A stretch of DNA of 64,000 nucleotides from Dyella sp. C11 (GTDB lineage: Bacteria > Pseudomonadota > Gammaproteobacteria > Xanthomonadales > Rhodanobacteraceae), in the NCBI RefSeq assembly GCF_003121485.1, contig NZ_QAVX01000010.1, forward strand, positions 1-64,000, in the 5' to 3' direction. This document shows positions 52,408-60,195 of the stretch, one piece after another. The position numbers and the translations under genes are program-made. The first letter of the stretch is position 1; every line of letters begins with the position of its first letter. The notes beneath the pieces are model-generated. The model saw nothing but the letters and a program-made list of their open reading frames with translations, ran no database searches and had not been told where the DNA came from.

Positions 52408-52739
52408 GCCTTGGCCTTCTTGGTGGCCGCGCGACGACGCGCGGCACGGGCAGCGGCGGCCAGATAACCGCCGCTGCCCTGGTTGAGATAACGCGCAACG
52501 CGCCCGATGGTGGTGATGCTCACGGCCGTGCGTTCGTGGATTTCGCGATACGACGTGCCATCGAGCAGGTACGGCACCACCCGCCAGCGCTCCACCATGA
52601 CTTCCAGCTCGGCCGGCGTGCACAGGTCGTGCAGGAACGCGGACATCTCTTCGGCGTTCTTGAGCGAGAGCAGTGCTTCGCAAAGGCTGAGTTCGGCGGA
52701 CTCGGCGGGGGTTTCGGGGTCGATTGATCGGCGCTTCAT
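52404..52739 (-). CDS. YerC/YecD family TrpR-related DNA-binding protein
   Basis: This 111-residue protein is related to the Trp repressor. A helical N-terminus (LSLCEALLSLKNAEEMSAFLHDLCTP in position only, about 18-43) leads to a TrpR-type helix-turn-helix (ELEVMVERWRVVPYLLDG, SYREIHERTAVSITTIGRVA). The C-terminal tail is very basic and Ala-rich. YerC relatives have been proposed as repressors of histidine synthesis. Its place as first gene of the his operon, coupled to hisG by ATGA and preceded by a TrpR-box-like palindrome, fits autogenous control by histidine. This is inferred, not shown. Confidence 0.9.
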   Translation of the reverse strand: MKRRSIDPETPAESAELSLCEALLSLKNAEEMSAFLHDLCTPAELEVMVERWRVVPYLLDGTSYREIHERTAVSITTIGRVARYLNQGSGGYLAAAARAARRRAATKKAKA

Positions 52740-52742
52740 AAT

Positions 52743-52760
52743 GTACTAATGCATTAATAC
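52743..52760. promoter_or_regulatory. TrpR-box-like operator at the his operon start
   Basis: GTACTAATGCATTAATAC is an 18-bp palindrome with one mismatched pair. Its outer half-sites match the E. coli trp operator (GTACTAGTTAACTAGTAC) at most positions. It ends 3 bases before the ATG of the TrpR-related gene, so bound protein would block transcription start or translation. Confidence 0.65.
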
Positions 52761-52883
52761 AGTGGAGAGGATGATACGCGCCGTTCAAGGTTGGGGCAAC
52801 CGGTGATGGGATTTGGGTTTTTGGGGTGATTTCTTGCGCTCTCACTCAAAAGTGGAACGCTTTGCCTGATCGACGGCTTGGGG

Positions 52884-53003
52884 CGATCTGGCTCCCGTGA
52901 GGCGGGTTTCCGAACTGCTGCCGCAGTCTTGCTTGGCCGTCATCCCAGCGAGAGCTGGAGGCGCTTTTCGACGGCCGAAGGGCTGGTCATCCAGTGACGT
53001 TGC
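52884..53003. repeat. Direct repeat unit 1 with REP family B piece (copy 4)
   Basis: The stretch from CGATCTGGCTCCCGTGAGGC through TTGGCCGTCATCCCAGCG (52884-52950) recurs with changes at 53030-53096. It is followed by an internal CGACGGCCGAAGGGCTGGTCA hairpin-like segment also seen at 28.9 kb. Confidence 0.75.
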
Positions 53004-53029
53004 GCTTTCGCCCAACTGAAGCGCCTCCG

Positions 53030-53121
53030 CGACCTGGCTCGCTTGCCGCGGGTTTCCAAACTGCTGCCGCGGTCTGATTTGGCCGTCATCCCGGCGCAGG
53101 CCGGGATCCAGTCACTTTGCG
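53030..53121. repeat. Direct repeat unit 2 with REP family B piece (copy 5)
   Basis: It starts CGACCTGGCTCGCTTGCCGC and contains GGGTTTCCAAACTGCTGCCG. It then runs into CGTCATCCCGGCGCAGGCCGG from 53084. A third, shorter copy of the leader lies at 53166-53192. Confidence 0.75.
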
Positions 53122-53213
53122 CAGAATTGTCGCCTTGCGATTGTTGGCTTTTATGAGGGCATACCGCGACCTGGCTCGCCTGCGGCGGGCTTCCGCCCTC
53201 CTGCCGGAGGGCG

Positions 53214-53249
53214 GGTTACTTTTCTTTGCTTGCCCAAAGAAAAGTAACC
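53214..53249. repeat. Perfect 15-bp inverted repeat in the repeat island
   Basis: GGTTACTTTTCTTTG (53214-53228) and CAAAGAAAAGTAACC (53235-53249) enclose CTTGCC. I recognise this element from many proteobacterial genomes, where it recurs in intergenic regions; its function is not established. Confidence 0.85.
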
Positions 53250-53575
53250 AAAAGAAAAGGCACCCCCACTTGGCGCTGGCCGGCCCTGCCGGCCAGTTCG
53301 TGAGGGGCGGCCGGGCTTTTCGACCGGGCTCCTGCCCGGGCGAAAAGTGCCTGGCGTCCTGCCAGGCACCCCTGCGGGGCCTGCTCGTCCACCCCTCACC
53401 GCCCGCACAGGGGGCCCAAGATCAAGAGCGAGCGGACGGCTCGTGCAGCTTTGCTGCACATCGCGTCGCGGGTCGATCGCCGGGCTCCTGCCTTGGTTAG
53501 CCTTAGTTACTTCCGGGCTTCACTCGAATCTCAAACCCTTTGATCCCACCGATCCCCAACAATCGGTATAAACTA

Positions 53576-53594
53576 GATAGGTAGCCTACCTATC
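53576..53594. promoter_or_regulatory. Palindromic MarR-type operator
   Basis: GATAGGTAG-C-CTACCTATC is a perfect palindrome with 9-bp arms around one central base. It ends 8 bases before the marR start and lies just downstream of a TATAAA -10-like element (53567-53572). The position suits autorepression by the encoded MarR protein. Confidence 0.75.
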
Positions 53595-53602
53595 AACCAC
53601 CC

Positions 53603-54058
53603 ATGACCCGCCCCGCCCCCGACACCGAAGCCCGCGAACTCGCCGAACAACTTCGCGGCTCTCTTCGCCGCCTGTTCCGGCAGCTTCGGCGTCACGCCGA
53701 CGACGACATGGTTTCGCCGCTGCACATCCCCCTGCTGGTCACCATCCTTGAAAACCCCGGCATCGGTGTTGGCGAGCTGGCGCAGCTGGAAGGATTGCGA
53801 AGTCCCACGATGACGGGACACGTGAACAGCATGGTGGCCGCAGGACTTGTCGAGCGTACCGAGCCCAACGAGGGCGACCGACGACGCGTCGGGCTTGTGG
53901 TGACGCCCGAAGGGCATGCGTACGTCGAGTCCCGGCGCAAGCGCCGCACTGACCAGTTGGTCCGCGCGCTGAGTCAGCTTTCCCCCGAATCCCGTGCTGC
54001 CTTGAGCGCAGCCATCCCTGCTTTGAATGACATTGAATTAGGCGATCTCGACGCATGA
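53603..54058 (+). CDS. MarR family transcriptional regulator
   Basis: This 151-residue winged-helix repressor has DNA-binding helices around GVGELAQLEGLRSPTMTGHV and the wing ERTEPNEGDRRRVGLVVTPEG. It also has a C-terminal dimerisation helix (RALSQLSPESRAALSAAIPAL by position, about 120-140). It overlaps the efflux gene by ATGA and is preceded by a perfect palindromic operator. It therefore probably represses its own efflux operon until a toxic ligand binds. The ligand is unknown. Confidence 0.93.
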   Translation: MTRPAPDTEARELAEQLRGSLRRLFRQLRRHADDDMVSPLHIPLLVTILENPGIGVGELAQLEGLRSPTMTGHVNSMVAAGLVERTEPNEGDRRRVGLVVTPEGHAYVESRRKRRTDQLVRALSQLSPESRAALSAAIPALNDIELGDLDA

Positions 54059-55596
54059 GCAGCCCCAGCGCCACCCTCAGTAGTACGGCACACGCCATCC
54101 ACCCACCCACGGAAAAGGAAATCGGGCGCGTCTTCGCGGGCCTGGTGATCGTGCTGGCGCTGGGTGCCATCGACCAGAGCATCGTCGCGACTGCCCTGCC
54201 CCGCATCGTCAGCGACCTGGGTGGCATGAGCCATCTGTCGTGGGTGGTGACGGCGTATGTGCTCGCGTCCACCGCCACCATGCCGCTGTACGGCAAGTTG
54301 AGCGATCAGTACGGTCGCAAGCCGGTGCTGTACTTCGCGATCTTCGCGTTCCTGCTTGGCTCGGTGCTGTGCGGCGCGGCGCGCAATCTGGTGGAACTGA
54401 TCGTGTTTCGCGCGATCCAGGGCGCGGGCGCCGGTGGCTTGCTTCCGCTGGCGCAAATCATCATTGGCGACATGGTGCCGCCCACGCAGCGTGGCAAACG
54501 CCAAGGCGTGGTGGCTGGCATTTTCGCCCTGTGCAGCGTGGTGGGTCCGGTGATCGGCGGCATCATCACCGACATGTTGTCGTGGCACTGGATCTTCCTG
54601 ATCAACCTTCCCGTGGGTGCCGTGGCGGTGGTGATCATCGGCAAGACGCTGCGCCAGTACACACCGCTGCATGCGCGACGCATCGACTACCTGGGTTCGC
54701 TGCTGATGACGGTAAGCACCGTGGCGCTGCTGCTGGTGCTGACGCTGGGCGGTGGACAATGGGCGTGGACGTCCATGCCTATCGTGTCGCTCGCGGCATT
54801 CGCGCTGGTCACAGGTGTGCTGTTCGTGCGTCACGTGAAGCATGAGCCCGAGCCGGTGTTGCCGCTGGATCTGTTTCACAACCGCCTGTTTGTCGTCGCC
54901 AGCATCGTCATGGCGCTGACCTTCATGGGCTTGATGGGCGCCAGCCTGTTCTTCCCGCTGTTCTTCCAGCTGGTGATGGGCGTGAGTCCGGCACGCTCGG
55001 GCCTGCTGACAGGGCCGATGATGCTCGGCATTGCGCTTACCGCGTTGTTCAACGGCCGCGTGCTGATGCGCGCAGGTCGCTACAAGCCCACCGTGGTGGC
55101 AGGACTTGCCGTGGCGACCGTAGCGTTTGGCGTGCTCGCCTGGAGTGCGGCGACATCGCAGAGCCTGTACATCATCGAGCCCTCGATCTTCGTGCTGGGC
55201 CTGGGTCTTGGCCTGGTGATGCCCAACGTCACCATCGCCGTGCAGAGTGCGCTGGCTCCCATCCACCGCGGCGTCGGCACGGCGACACTTACGTTCTTCC
55301 GCTCGCTGGGCGGCCTGATCGGCGTGGCGGGTTCGGGCGCCATCCTCGCGTGGCAGTTGCGCGGCGGTGAGGCGCAAGCCCCGGCGGGCGCCATGTCAGC
55401 GGAAGGCGGCGCCATGGCGAGTCCGCTGCTGCATCACGTCACCGACGCCGCGATGATGGTCTATCGCCATGCCATCGCATCGACCTTCACGGTGGGCGCC
55501 TGCATCGTGGCGTGCGCCTTCGTGTTGATCATGCTGCTGCCGGAAGTTCCGCTGAGCGATCGTCATCACACCGCACCCGCGCCCGCCGCCGACTGA
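54055..55596 (+). CDS. DHA2 family (EmrB/QacA-type) MFS drug efflux transporter
   Basis: This 513-residue proton-driven transporter has about 14 membrane segments. It shows the early motif LGAIDQSIVATALPRIVSDL, motif A as GKLSDQYGRKP, the GAGAGGLLPLAQIIIGDMVPP loop and motif C as GPVIGGIITDMLSWHWIF. These mark it as a 14-TM drug:H+ antiporter of the DHA2 family. No membrane fusion protein (EmrA) gene is adjacent. It is coupled to marR by ATGA, and a DUF998 gene follows. Confidence 0.93.
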   Translation: MSSPSATLSSTAHAIHPPTEKEIGRVFAGLVIVLALGAIDQSIVATALPRIVSDLGGMSHLSWVVTAYVLASTATMPLYGKLSDQYGRKPVLYFAIFAFLLGSVLCGAARNLVELIVFRAIQGAGAGGLLPLAQIIIGDMVPPTQRGKRQGVVAGIFALCSVVGPVIGGIITDMLSWHWIFLINLPVGAVAVVIIGKTLRQYTPLHARRIDYLGSLLMTVSTVALLLVLTLGGGQWAWTSMPIVSLAAFALVTGVLFVRHVKHEPEPVLPLDLFHNRLFVVASIVMALTFMGLMGASLFFPLFFQLVMGVSPARSGLLTGPMMLGIALTALFNGRVLMRAGRYKPTVVAGLAVATVAFGVLAWSAATSQSLYIIEPSIFVLGLGLGLVMPNVTIAVQSALAPIHRGVGTATLTFFRSLGGLIGVAGSGAILAWQLRGGEAQAPAGAMSAEGGAMASPLLHHVTDAAMMVYRHAIASTFTVGACIVACAFVLIMLLPEVPLSDRHHTAPAPAAD

Positions 55597-55605
55597 AGGA
55601 TGTCG

Positions 55606-56226
55606 ATGAATTCCGTGCCGCGCAGTCCAACTCGTGTACTGATGTCGGCATGGATCATGTTCGCCGTCGTCGTGTTTGCGACGACGGCGTGCGCCTTGCA
55701 GTGGACGCGAACGGATCTCGATCCCGTGCTCGCACCCTTGAGTGCGTACTTGCGAGGCCCGGGCGGCATCGGGTTGCGCAGCGCGTACTACCTGATGGCC
55801 AGTGCCTTGGCCTGCCTTGCGTGGCTCGCGTACAACACCACGACAACAGAGCGCCGAAGCATGCTGCCCAGCGCGCTGTTTCTGGTTGCCGCCATGGCGC
55901 TGCCCGTCGTTGCCCTTACGGTGCTCTACGAGCACACGCCACAGGAAGACCTGGCGCGCCTGATCCATGGAGAAGCGGCGCAAACCACCTTCCTGTGCCT
56001 GGTTACCGGCATGGTGTTGCTGTCGATGCGCTTGCGGCGCAATGAGCACACGCATCAACGCGCGGGCATCGTGCTGGCGTGGCTCGCCTTCGTGCAGATG
56101 TGGGTGCTGGCACTATGGAAAGGCCTGCCGCCCGGCCTGACGCAGAAAGCGCTGATCGTTCTGATACTGCTGTGGCTGGCATGGGTGGCACGGAAGCTTT
56201 GGCGGGCAAGCCGTTCGCCGGATTGA
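55606..56226 (+). CDS. DUF998 domain membrane protein
   Basis: This 206-residue integral membrane protein has about six hydrophobic segments. The family block LAPLSAYLRGPGGIGLRSAY is near residues 42-62, and it ends in ALIVLILLWLAWVARKLW. Its function is unknown. I chose ATG 55606, which has AAGGA at 55596-55600 five bases upstream. An ATG at 55600 overlaps that ribosome-binding site and would give 208 residues. It is the third gene of the marR-efflux operon, so a role in export or envelope stress is conceivable but unproven. Confidence 0.85.
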   Translation: MNSVPRSPTRVLMSAWIMFAVVVFATTACALQWTRTDLDPVLAPLSAYLRGPGGIGLRSAYYLMASALACLAWLAYNTTTTERRSMLPSALFLVAAMALPVVALTVLYEHTPQEDLARLIHGEAAQTTFLCLVTGMVLLSMRLRRNEHTHQRAGIVLAWLAFVQMWVLALWKGLPPGLTQKALIVLILLWLAWVARKLWRASRSPD

Positions 56227-56301
56227 GTCGCCCACAGGATGAGCTCCCGCACAAACGGCGACACGCCGCTGGGGCCTCTAGCTGGCAGAACCACTCAAAG
56301 A

Positions 56302-56328
56302 AAAGGGTCGCTTTCGAGACCCCTTTTC
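56302..56328 (+). terminator. Rho-independent terminator of the marR-efflux operon
   Basis: AAAAGGGTC (56302-56310) pairs with GACCCCTTTT (56319-56328) with one bulged base, and a T-run closes it on the plus strand, about 75 bp past the DUF998 stop. Confidence 0.7.
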
Positions 56329-56368
56329 ATTACTTCGTCAGCCGCTCACCGCGCTTCGCAGCTTTTTC

Positions 56369-56396
56369 TGTGGGAGCCCACCCTGTGGGCGACTCG
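56369..56396. repeat. REP element family C, single arm
   Basis: TGTGGGAGCCCACCCTGTGG and the following GCGACTCG match one arm of the family-C element at 31.7 kb; no opposite arm is present. Confidence 0.65.
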
Positions 56397-56419
56397 ATCT
56401 AGCCCCATTCTCTCAAAGT

Positions 56420-56445
56420 AAAAGGGCCGCTTTCGCGGCCCTTTT
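56420..56445 (-). terminator. Rho-independent terminator of the aromatic lyase gene
   Basis: An 11-bp stem AAAAGGGCCGC/GCGGCCCTTTT with a TTTC loop lies just past the lyase stop. It has a U-run in both directions and may also back up the efflux operon terminator. Confidence 0.85.
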
Positions 56446-56448
56446 CGG

Positions 56449-58341
56449 TTACTTCGCAAATACCCGCTGCCTCACCAACTCGCAGACGGTGCGCACGTCG
56501 CCATCCATAGCGCGATCGCGCGCCATGAAGCCGATGTGCTTGCGCAACGATTCGTGCGCCTTTCGCACGGCCTCGCCTGCGTGGAAATCACCCACGTTGG
56601 CCAGCGCCGTGGTGAGCTGCTTCACTTCCTCGACGAACTGCGCGTAGTGCGCGTGATCTTCGCGCGGTGCATTCGACACCTTGCCGGCCAATGCCTGCCA
56701 GTCGCCGCGCGATGCGAGGCGGCTCGCTGCATTGAGCATGGCCTGGCGGAAATCCAGTGCCTGCGCTGCCGTGTAGAGCTCCAGTGCAATCACGTAGCCC
56801 AGGTCTTCCATCATGTCGAGCACGTGACGGGCTTCATTTGCGCCCATGGACACGTGGTCTTCCGCATTTGCGCTGGTCGGCACCGAATACACGCTGGCCG
56901 GATGCGCGCGCGTGGCGAGGTCGTTCACCAATGCCGCGGCGGTGTACTGCACGATCATGAAGCCCGAATCGGTGCCGTCTTCGTTGCCGGTAAGGAAGGC
57001 AGGCAGGCGATCGTTGGTCGAAGGCTCCACCAGCTTGTTGAGGCGACGCTCGGAAATGGAGGCCCGCACCGGAATGGCGGCCTTCCCGTAGCTCATTGCC
57101 CGCGCCAACGGCATGCCGTGGAAGTGGCCGGCGGAGATCACCTGCTCTTCGATGAATTGCGCGTCTTCGGCATCCGGGAAGATCAGCGGATTGTCGGTGA
57201 CCGAGTTGAGTTCGATGTCGATCACGCGGCAAGCCTGTGCCCATGCATCGCGCACGGCGCCGTGCACCTGCGGCATGCAGCGCAGGCAGTAGGCATCCTG
57301 CGGCTGGTGCTTCTTGCCACCCTTGAACGGCAGGAAGCGCGCATAGAACGCCTCGCGACCGTGACGCTGGTTGGCAGGCACCCAATCCCAGCCGATGTCG
57401 AACGTCAGGGCCTGGTCCGACGGATCAGCCCAGGCTTCGGCCGTCCACTGCTTGAAGCGCGGCACCAGGTGATAGGGAATATCCACCAGCGTGCTGCCGA
57501 CGAGCAGCTCACGCACGTGCGCTGCGGCATCAACCTGACCTGGATGCGGACGCAACGCGTGCACTTCCGGACGCAGCGCGCCGCTGCGGCCAGCGAACGC
57601 ATCGAGCGTCATCGCCGCGGCAAGGTCCGCCAGTTCCAGCAGGTGTTCCAGGTCGTCCAGCGCCAGCGTGCCCGTCGCCAGCATCTGCGCCGTGCCATTG
57701 TTGAGCGCCAGACCTTCCTTGAAGGAGAGACGGATCGGCGCAAGTCCGGCGCGCTTCAGCGCATCGGCGCCCGGCAGGCGCTCGCCCTGATAGAACGCTT
57801 CGCCGCCACCCAGCAGCACGATGGCCAGATGCGAGAGCGGCGCAAGATCGCCACTGGCGCCCACCGAGCCCTTCTCGGGCACTACCGGCACGATGCCGGC
57901 GTTGAGCATCGCCGTGAGCGCCTTCAGCGTCTCCACGCGAATGCCCGAGTGGCCACGCATGAGCGTGTTGATGCGAATGACGAGCATCGCGCGCACCACA
58001 TCCGGCGCGAACGGCTTGCCGACGCACACGGCGTGCGTGGTGATCAGGTTGTGCTGCAGTTCTTCCAGCAGCGTGCCTCCCGGCTTGTCGGGGTTACCTC
58101 CCGGCAACTCATCGCGCAGACGGTGCGCGCCCAGCAGTTTGTCGGCATTGCTGCCGAAGCCGGTGGTGACGCCATAGGTGGGTTCGCCGCAGCTCACCTT
58201 GTCCGCAAGAAAATCGGCGGCGCGCTGCACGCGCTTGAGCTGCGTTTCGTCCAGCTCCACGCGCAGCCCCTGGCGGGCCACGGCCACGAGCTGCTCGCGT
58301 GTGAGGCTGTTGCCGTCCAGGAGAATGGTCTTTGCAGTCAT
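56449..58341 (-). CDS. Aromatic amino acid ammonia-lyase, histidine ammonia-lyase-like (MIO-dependent)
   Basis: This 630-residue enzyme of the HAL/PAL/TAL family removes ammonia from an aromatic amino acid. The self-forming MIO cofactor comes from Ala162-Ser163-Gly164 in VGASGDLAPLSH. The catalytic Tyr loop is YGVTTGFGSN, and QDAYCLRCMPQVHGAV, NSVTDNPLIF and AGHFHGMPLA follow. It is about 120 residues longer than HutH. Insertions lie near 64-92 and 283-345, between the conserved LLVGST and QDAYCLRC. The selectivity position reads TTH (residues 101-103), nearer to histidine than to phenylalanine lyases. No hutU, hutI or hutG is near; the next gene upstream is hisS. Confidence 0.85.
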   Translation of the reverse strand: MTAKTILLDGNSLTREQLVAVARQGLRVELDETQLKRVQRAADFLADKVSCGEPTYGVTTGFGSNADKLLGAHRLRDELPGGNPDKPGGTLLEELQHNLITTHAVCVGKPFAPDVVRAMLVIRINTLMRGHSGIRVETLKALTAMLNAGIVPVVPEKGSVGASGDLAPLSHLAIVLLGGGEAFYQGERLPGADALKRAGLAPIRLSFKEGLALNNGTAQMLATGTLALDDLEHLLELADLAAAMTLDAFAGRSGALRPEVHALRPHPGQVDAAAHVRELLVGSTLVDIPYHLVPRFKQWTAEAWADPSDQALTFDIGWDWVPANQRHGREAFYARFLPFKGGKKHQPQDAYCLRCMPQVHGAVRDAWAQACRVIDIELNSVTDNPLIFPDAEDAQFIEEQVISAGHFHGMPLARAMSYGKAAIPVRASISERRLNKLVEPSTNDRLPAFLTGNEDGTDSGFMIVQYTAAALVNDLATRAHPASVYSVPTSANAEDHVSMGANEARHVLDMMEDLGYVIALELYTAAQALDFRQAMLNAASRLASRGDWQALAGKVSNAPREDHAHYAQFVEEVKQLTTALANVGDFHAGEAVRKAHESLRKHIGFMARDRAMDGDVRTVCELVRQRVFAK

Positions 58342-58435
58342 GCTTGGCTCCAGCCCGGACGGGCCATGTCAGATCAAGTTGTGTGGTGCAACCGCCGCAC
58401 TATTCGGCGGCGGCGGGGATGCAGCGAATCGTCGC

Positions 58436-59821
58436 TCAGGCGCCGATGTCGGCCTGCGCCAGTTCGACGCGAAGCGTCTTGATGAGTTCCGCGCGCGACA
58501 CTTCGAACTGGTCCTCGCGACGCAGGTCCTTCACGGTGACGACGCCCTTGGCGAGCTCGTCCTCACCCAGCACGATGACGAAGCGGATGCCCGCGCGGTC
58601 GGCGTACTTGAACTGCTTGCCCAGCTTGCCGCCTTCCAGCACCACTTCCGTGGAGATGCCGGCACCGCGCAGTTCGCTGGCCACTTCCAGGTAGGCCGGC
58701 AACTGCGCCGGGTCCATCTGCGTCACCAGCACGTCGACCGTGCTGCGCGCGGTGCCGATCAGGCCGGCATCGCGAAGCTGCCAGTAAAGACGCGTCAGGC
58801 CGATGGAAATGCCCACGCCCGGCAGGTGCGACTTGGTGTACTGGCCGGCCAGGTTCTCGTAGCGACCGCCCGAGCAGATCGAGCCGATCTGCGGGTGATC
58901 GTTGAGCGTGGTTTCGTAGACGGTGCCCGTGTAGTAGTCCAGGCCGCGCGCAATCGAGAGATTCAGTGCGTAATGCGACTCGGGCACGCCGAAGGCATGG
59001 ATCAGGCCCAGCACTTCCTTCAGTTCCGCGCGGCCCTGCTCCATCGCTTCCGGACCGGCGCCCAGCGCGTCGAGCTTGCTGTAGGCATCCTGCAGCGAGG
59101 TGGAGCGCACCTGCACGAAGTCCAGGATCTTCTGCGCGGTTTCGGCACTCAGGCCAAACGGCTCGGCCATGAGCGTATCGCGCACGTAATCGGCGCCGCG
59201 CTTGTCCAGCTTGTCCACTTCGCGCAGCACCAGCGTCTGCTGTTCGCTGTCGACAACACCCAGGCTTTCGAAGAAACCGCGCATCAGCTTGCGGTTGTTG
59301 AGCTGGATGGTGAACGCGCCGATGTTGAGTTCGCGGAACACGCTATAGATGACCGCGGGCAGCTCGGCGTCGTAGCGCACCGACAGGCTGTCCTTGCCGA
59401 TCACATCGATGTCGCACTGGTAGAACTCGCGGAAGCGGCCGCGCTGGGCGCGCTCGCCGCGATACACGCGCTGCATCTGGTAGCGACGGAACGGAAACGA
59501 CAGATCGTGCTCGTGCTCGGCCACGTAGCGCGCCAGCGGCACGGTAAGGTCGAAGCGCAACGCCAGTTCGGGCACGCCATCGCCCTTCTCGGCGTTGTTC
59601 AGCGCGCCGGTGGACTGCACGAAGTACACCTGACGCTCGGTTTCGCCACCGGTCTTGGTCAGCAGGACGTCGGAGAATTCCATCACCGGCGTTTCCACCG
59701 GCAGGAAGCCAAAGCGCTCGTAATTGCGGCGGATCACGTCGAGCATGCGCTGGAACGCGATCTGGTCGAGCGGCAGCAGCTCGAGCACGCCGGGCATGGT
59801 GCGGGCCTGGGTAAGCGCCAT
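58436..59821 (-). CDS. hisS: Histidyl-tRNA synthetase
   Basis: HisS charges tRNA-His. The 461-residue class II synthetase has motif 2 in [32 protein letters not shown] and the His-specific loops [18 protein letters not shown] and [14 protein letters not shown]. Motif 3 is [15 protein letters not shown], and a C-terminal anticodon-binding domain starts near 350. ATG 59821 ([11 protein letters not shown]) is used; the upstream frame has no conserved features. The sequence resembles the longer HisS class found in some gammaproteobacteria and eukaryotes. Confidence 0.95.
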   Translation of the reverse strand: MALTQARTMPGVLELLPLDQIAFQRMLDVIRRNYERFGFLPVETPVMEFSDVLLTKTGGETERQVYFVQSTGALNNAEKGDGVPELALRFDLTVPLARYVAEHEHDLSFPFRRYQMQRVYRGERAQRGRFREFYQCDIDVIGKDSLSVRYDAELPAVIYSVFRELNIGAFTIQLNNRKLMRGFFESLGVVDSEQQTLVLREVDKLDKRGADYVRDTLMAEPFGLSAETAQKILDFVQVRSTSLQDAYSKLDALGAGPEAMEQGRAELKEVLGLIHAFGVPESHYALNLSIARGLDYYTGTVYETTLNDHPQIGSICSGGRYENLAGQYTKSHLPGVGISIGLTRLYWQLRDAGLIGTARSTVDVLVTQMDPAQLPAYLEVASELRGAGISTEVVLEGGKLGKQFKYADRAGIRFVIVLGEDELAKGVVTVKDLRREDQFEVSRAELIKTLRVELAQADIGA

Positions 59822-59989
59822 GAAGTCCTCTGCTAAGCGGTATGAAGCGGTGTAAAGAAGCCGGCCAACCGCCCGTTGGCGACATGTCCGACAGAGCCGC
59901 ATAGGTTAGCAGAAGGCCGCCCTCAGGCCCTCCTCATCCGTGCTGCGACAGTCGCATACACATTCGTGAAGAATTTTTTTCACAAACTG

Positions 59990-60018
59990 TTGCCAAGGCC
60001 CCGGGCTGTCATTAAGAT
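59990..60018 (+). promoter_or_regulatory. Promoter of tRNA-Pro(CGG)
   Basis: TTGCCA (59990-59995) and TAAGAT (60013-60018) are 17 bp apart, with the -10 element ending 12 bases before the tRNA. Confidence 0.78.
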
Positions 60019-60030
60019 ACGCGGCTCCCA

Positions 60031-60107
60031 CGGGGTGTAGCTCAGCCTGGTAGAGCGCTACGTTCGGGACGTAGAAGTCGCATGTTCGAATCATGTCACC
60101 CCGACCA
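60031..60107 (+). tRNA. tRNA-Pro (CGG)
   Basis: A 77-nt cloverleaf on the plus strand has acceptor CGGGGTG/CACCCCG, anticodon loop TTCGGGA (anticodon CGG), T-loop TTCGAAT and encoded CCA. It is transcribed alone between its own promoter and terminator. Confidence 0.96.
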
Positions 60108-60117
60108 AAATTCGATG

Positions 60118-60144
60118 AAAAAGCCGGCCTAGCGCCGGCTTTTT
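60118..60144 (+). terminator. Rho-independent terminator of tRNA-Pro
   Basis: An 11-bp stem AAAAAGCCGGC/GCCGGCTTTTT with a 5-nt loop lies 10 bases after the tRNA. It may also serve the convergent DUF455 gene. Confidence 0.88.
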
Positions 60145-60195
60145 TATGGCCTGATTTCCGGGCTCTTCGCCCCAGGCGCAACAGAAGCCCGATAT

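Larger units (their letters stand above)
52761..53575. other. Gene-free composite repeat island
   Basis: This spacer between the his operon and the marR operon contains no gene I can support. It holds two REP-family-B pieces, three copies of a CTGGCTC-containing direct repeat, a 36-bp perfect inverted repeat and several GC-rich hairpins (listed separately). Open frames across it follow the repeats and have no family features. Confidence 0.7.

Noticed and set aside
52884-53121. Possible CRISPR-like array in the repeat island
   Set aside because: There are only two to three imperfect repeats of unequal spacing, which contain REP palindromes; no cas genes or regular spacers.
53117-53500. 127-codon frame in the repeat island (and its minus-strand partner)
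   Set aside because: It is produced by the inverted and direct repeats, has no ribosome-binding site and no family features.
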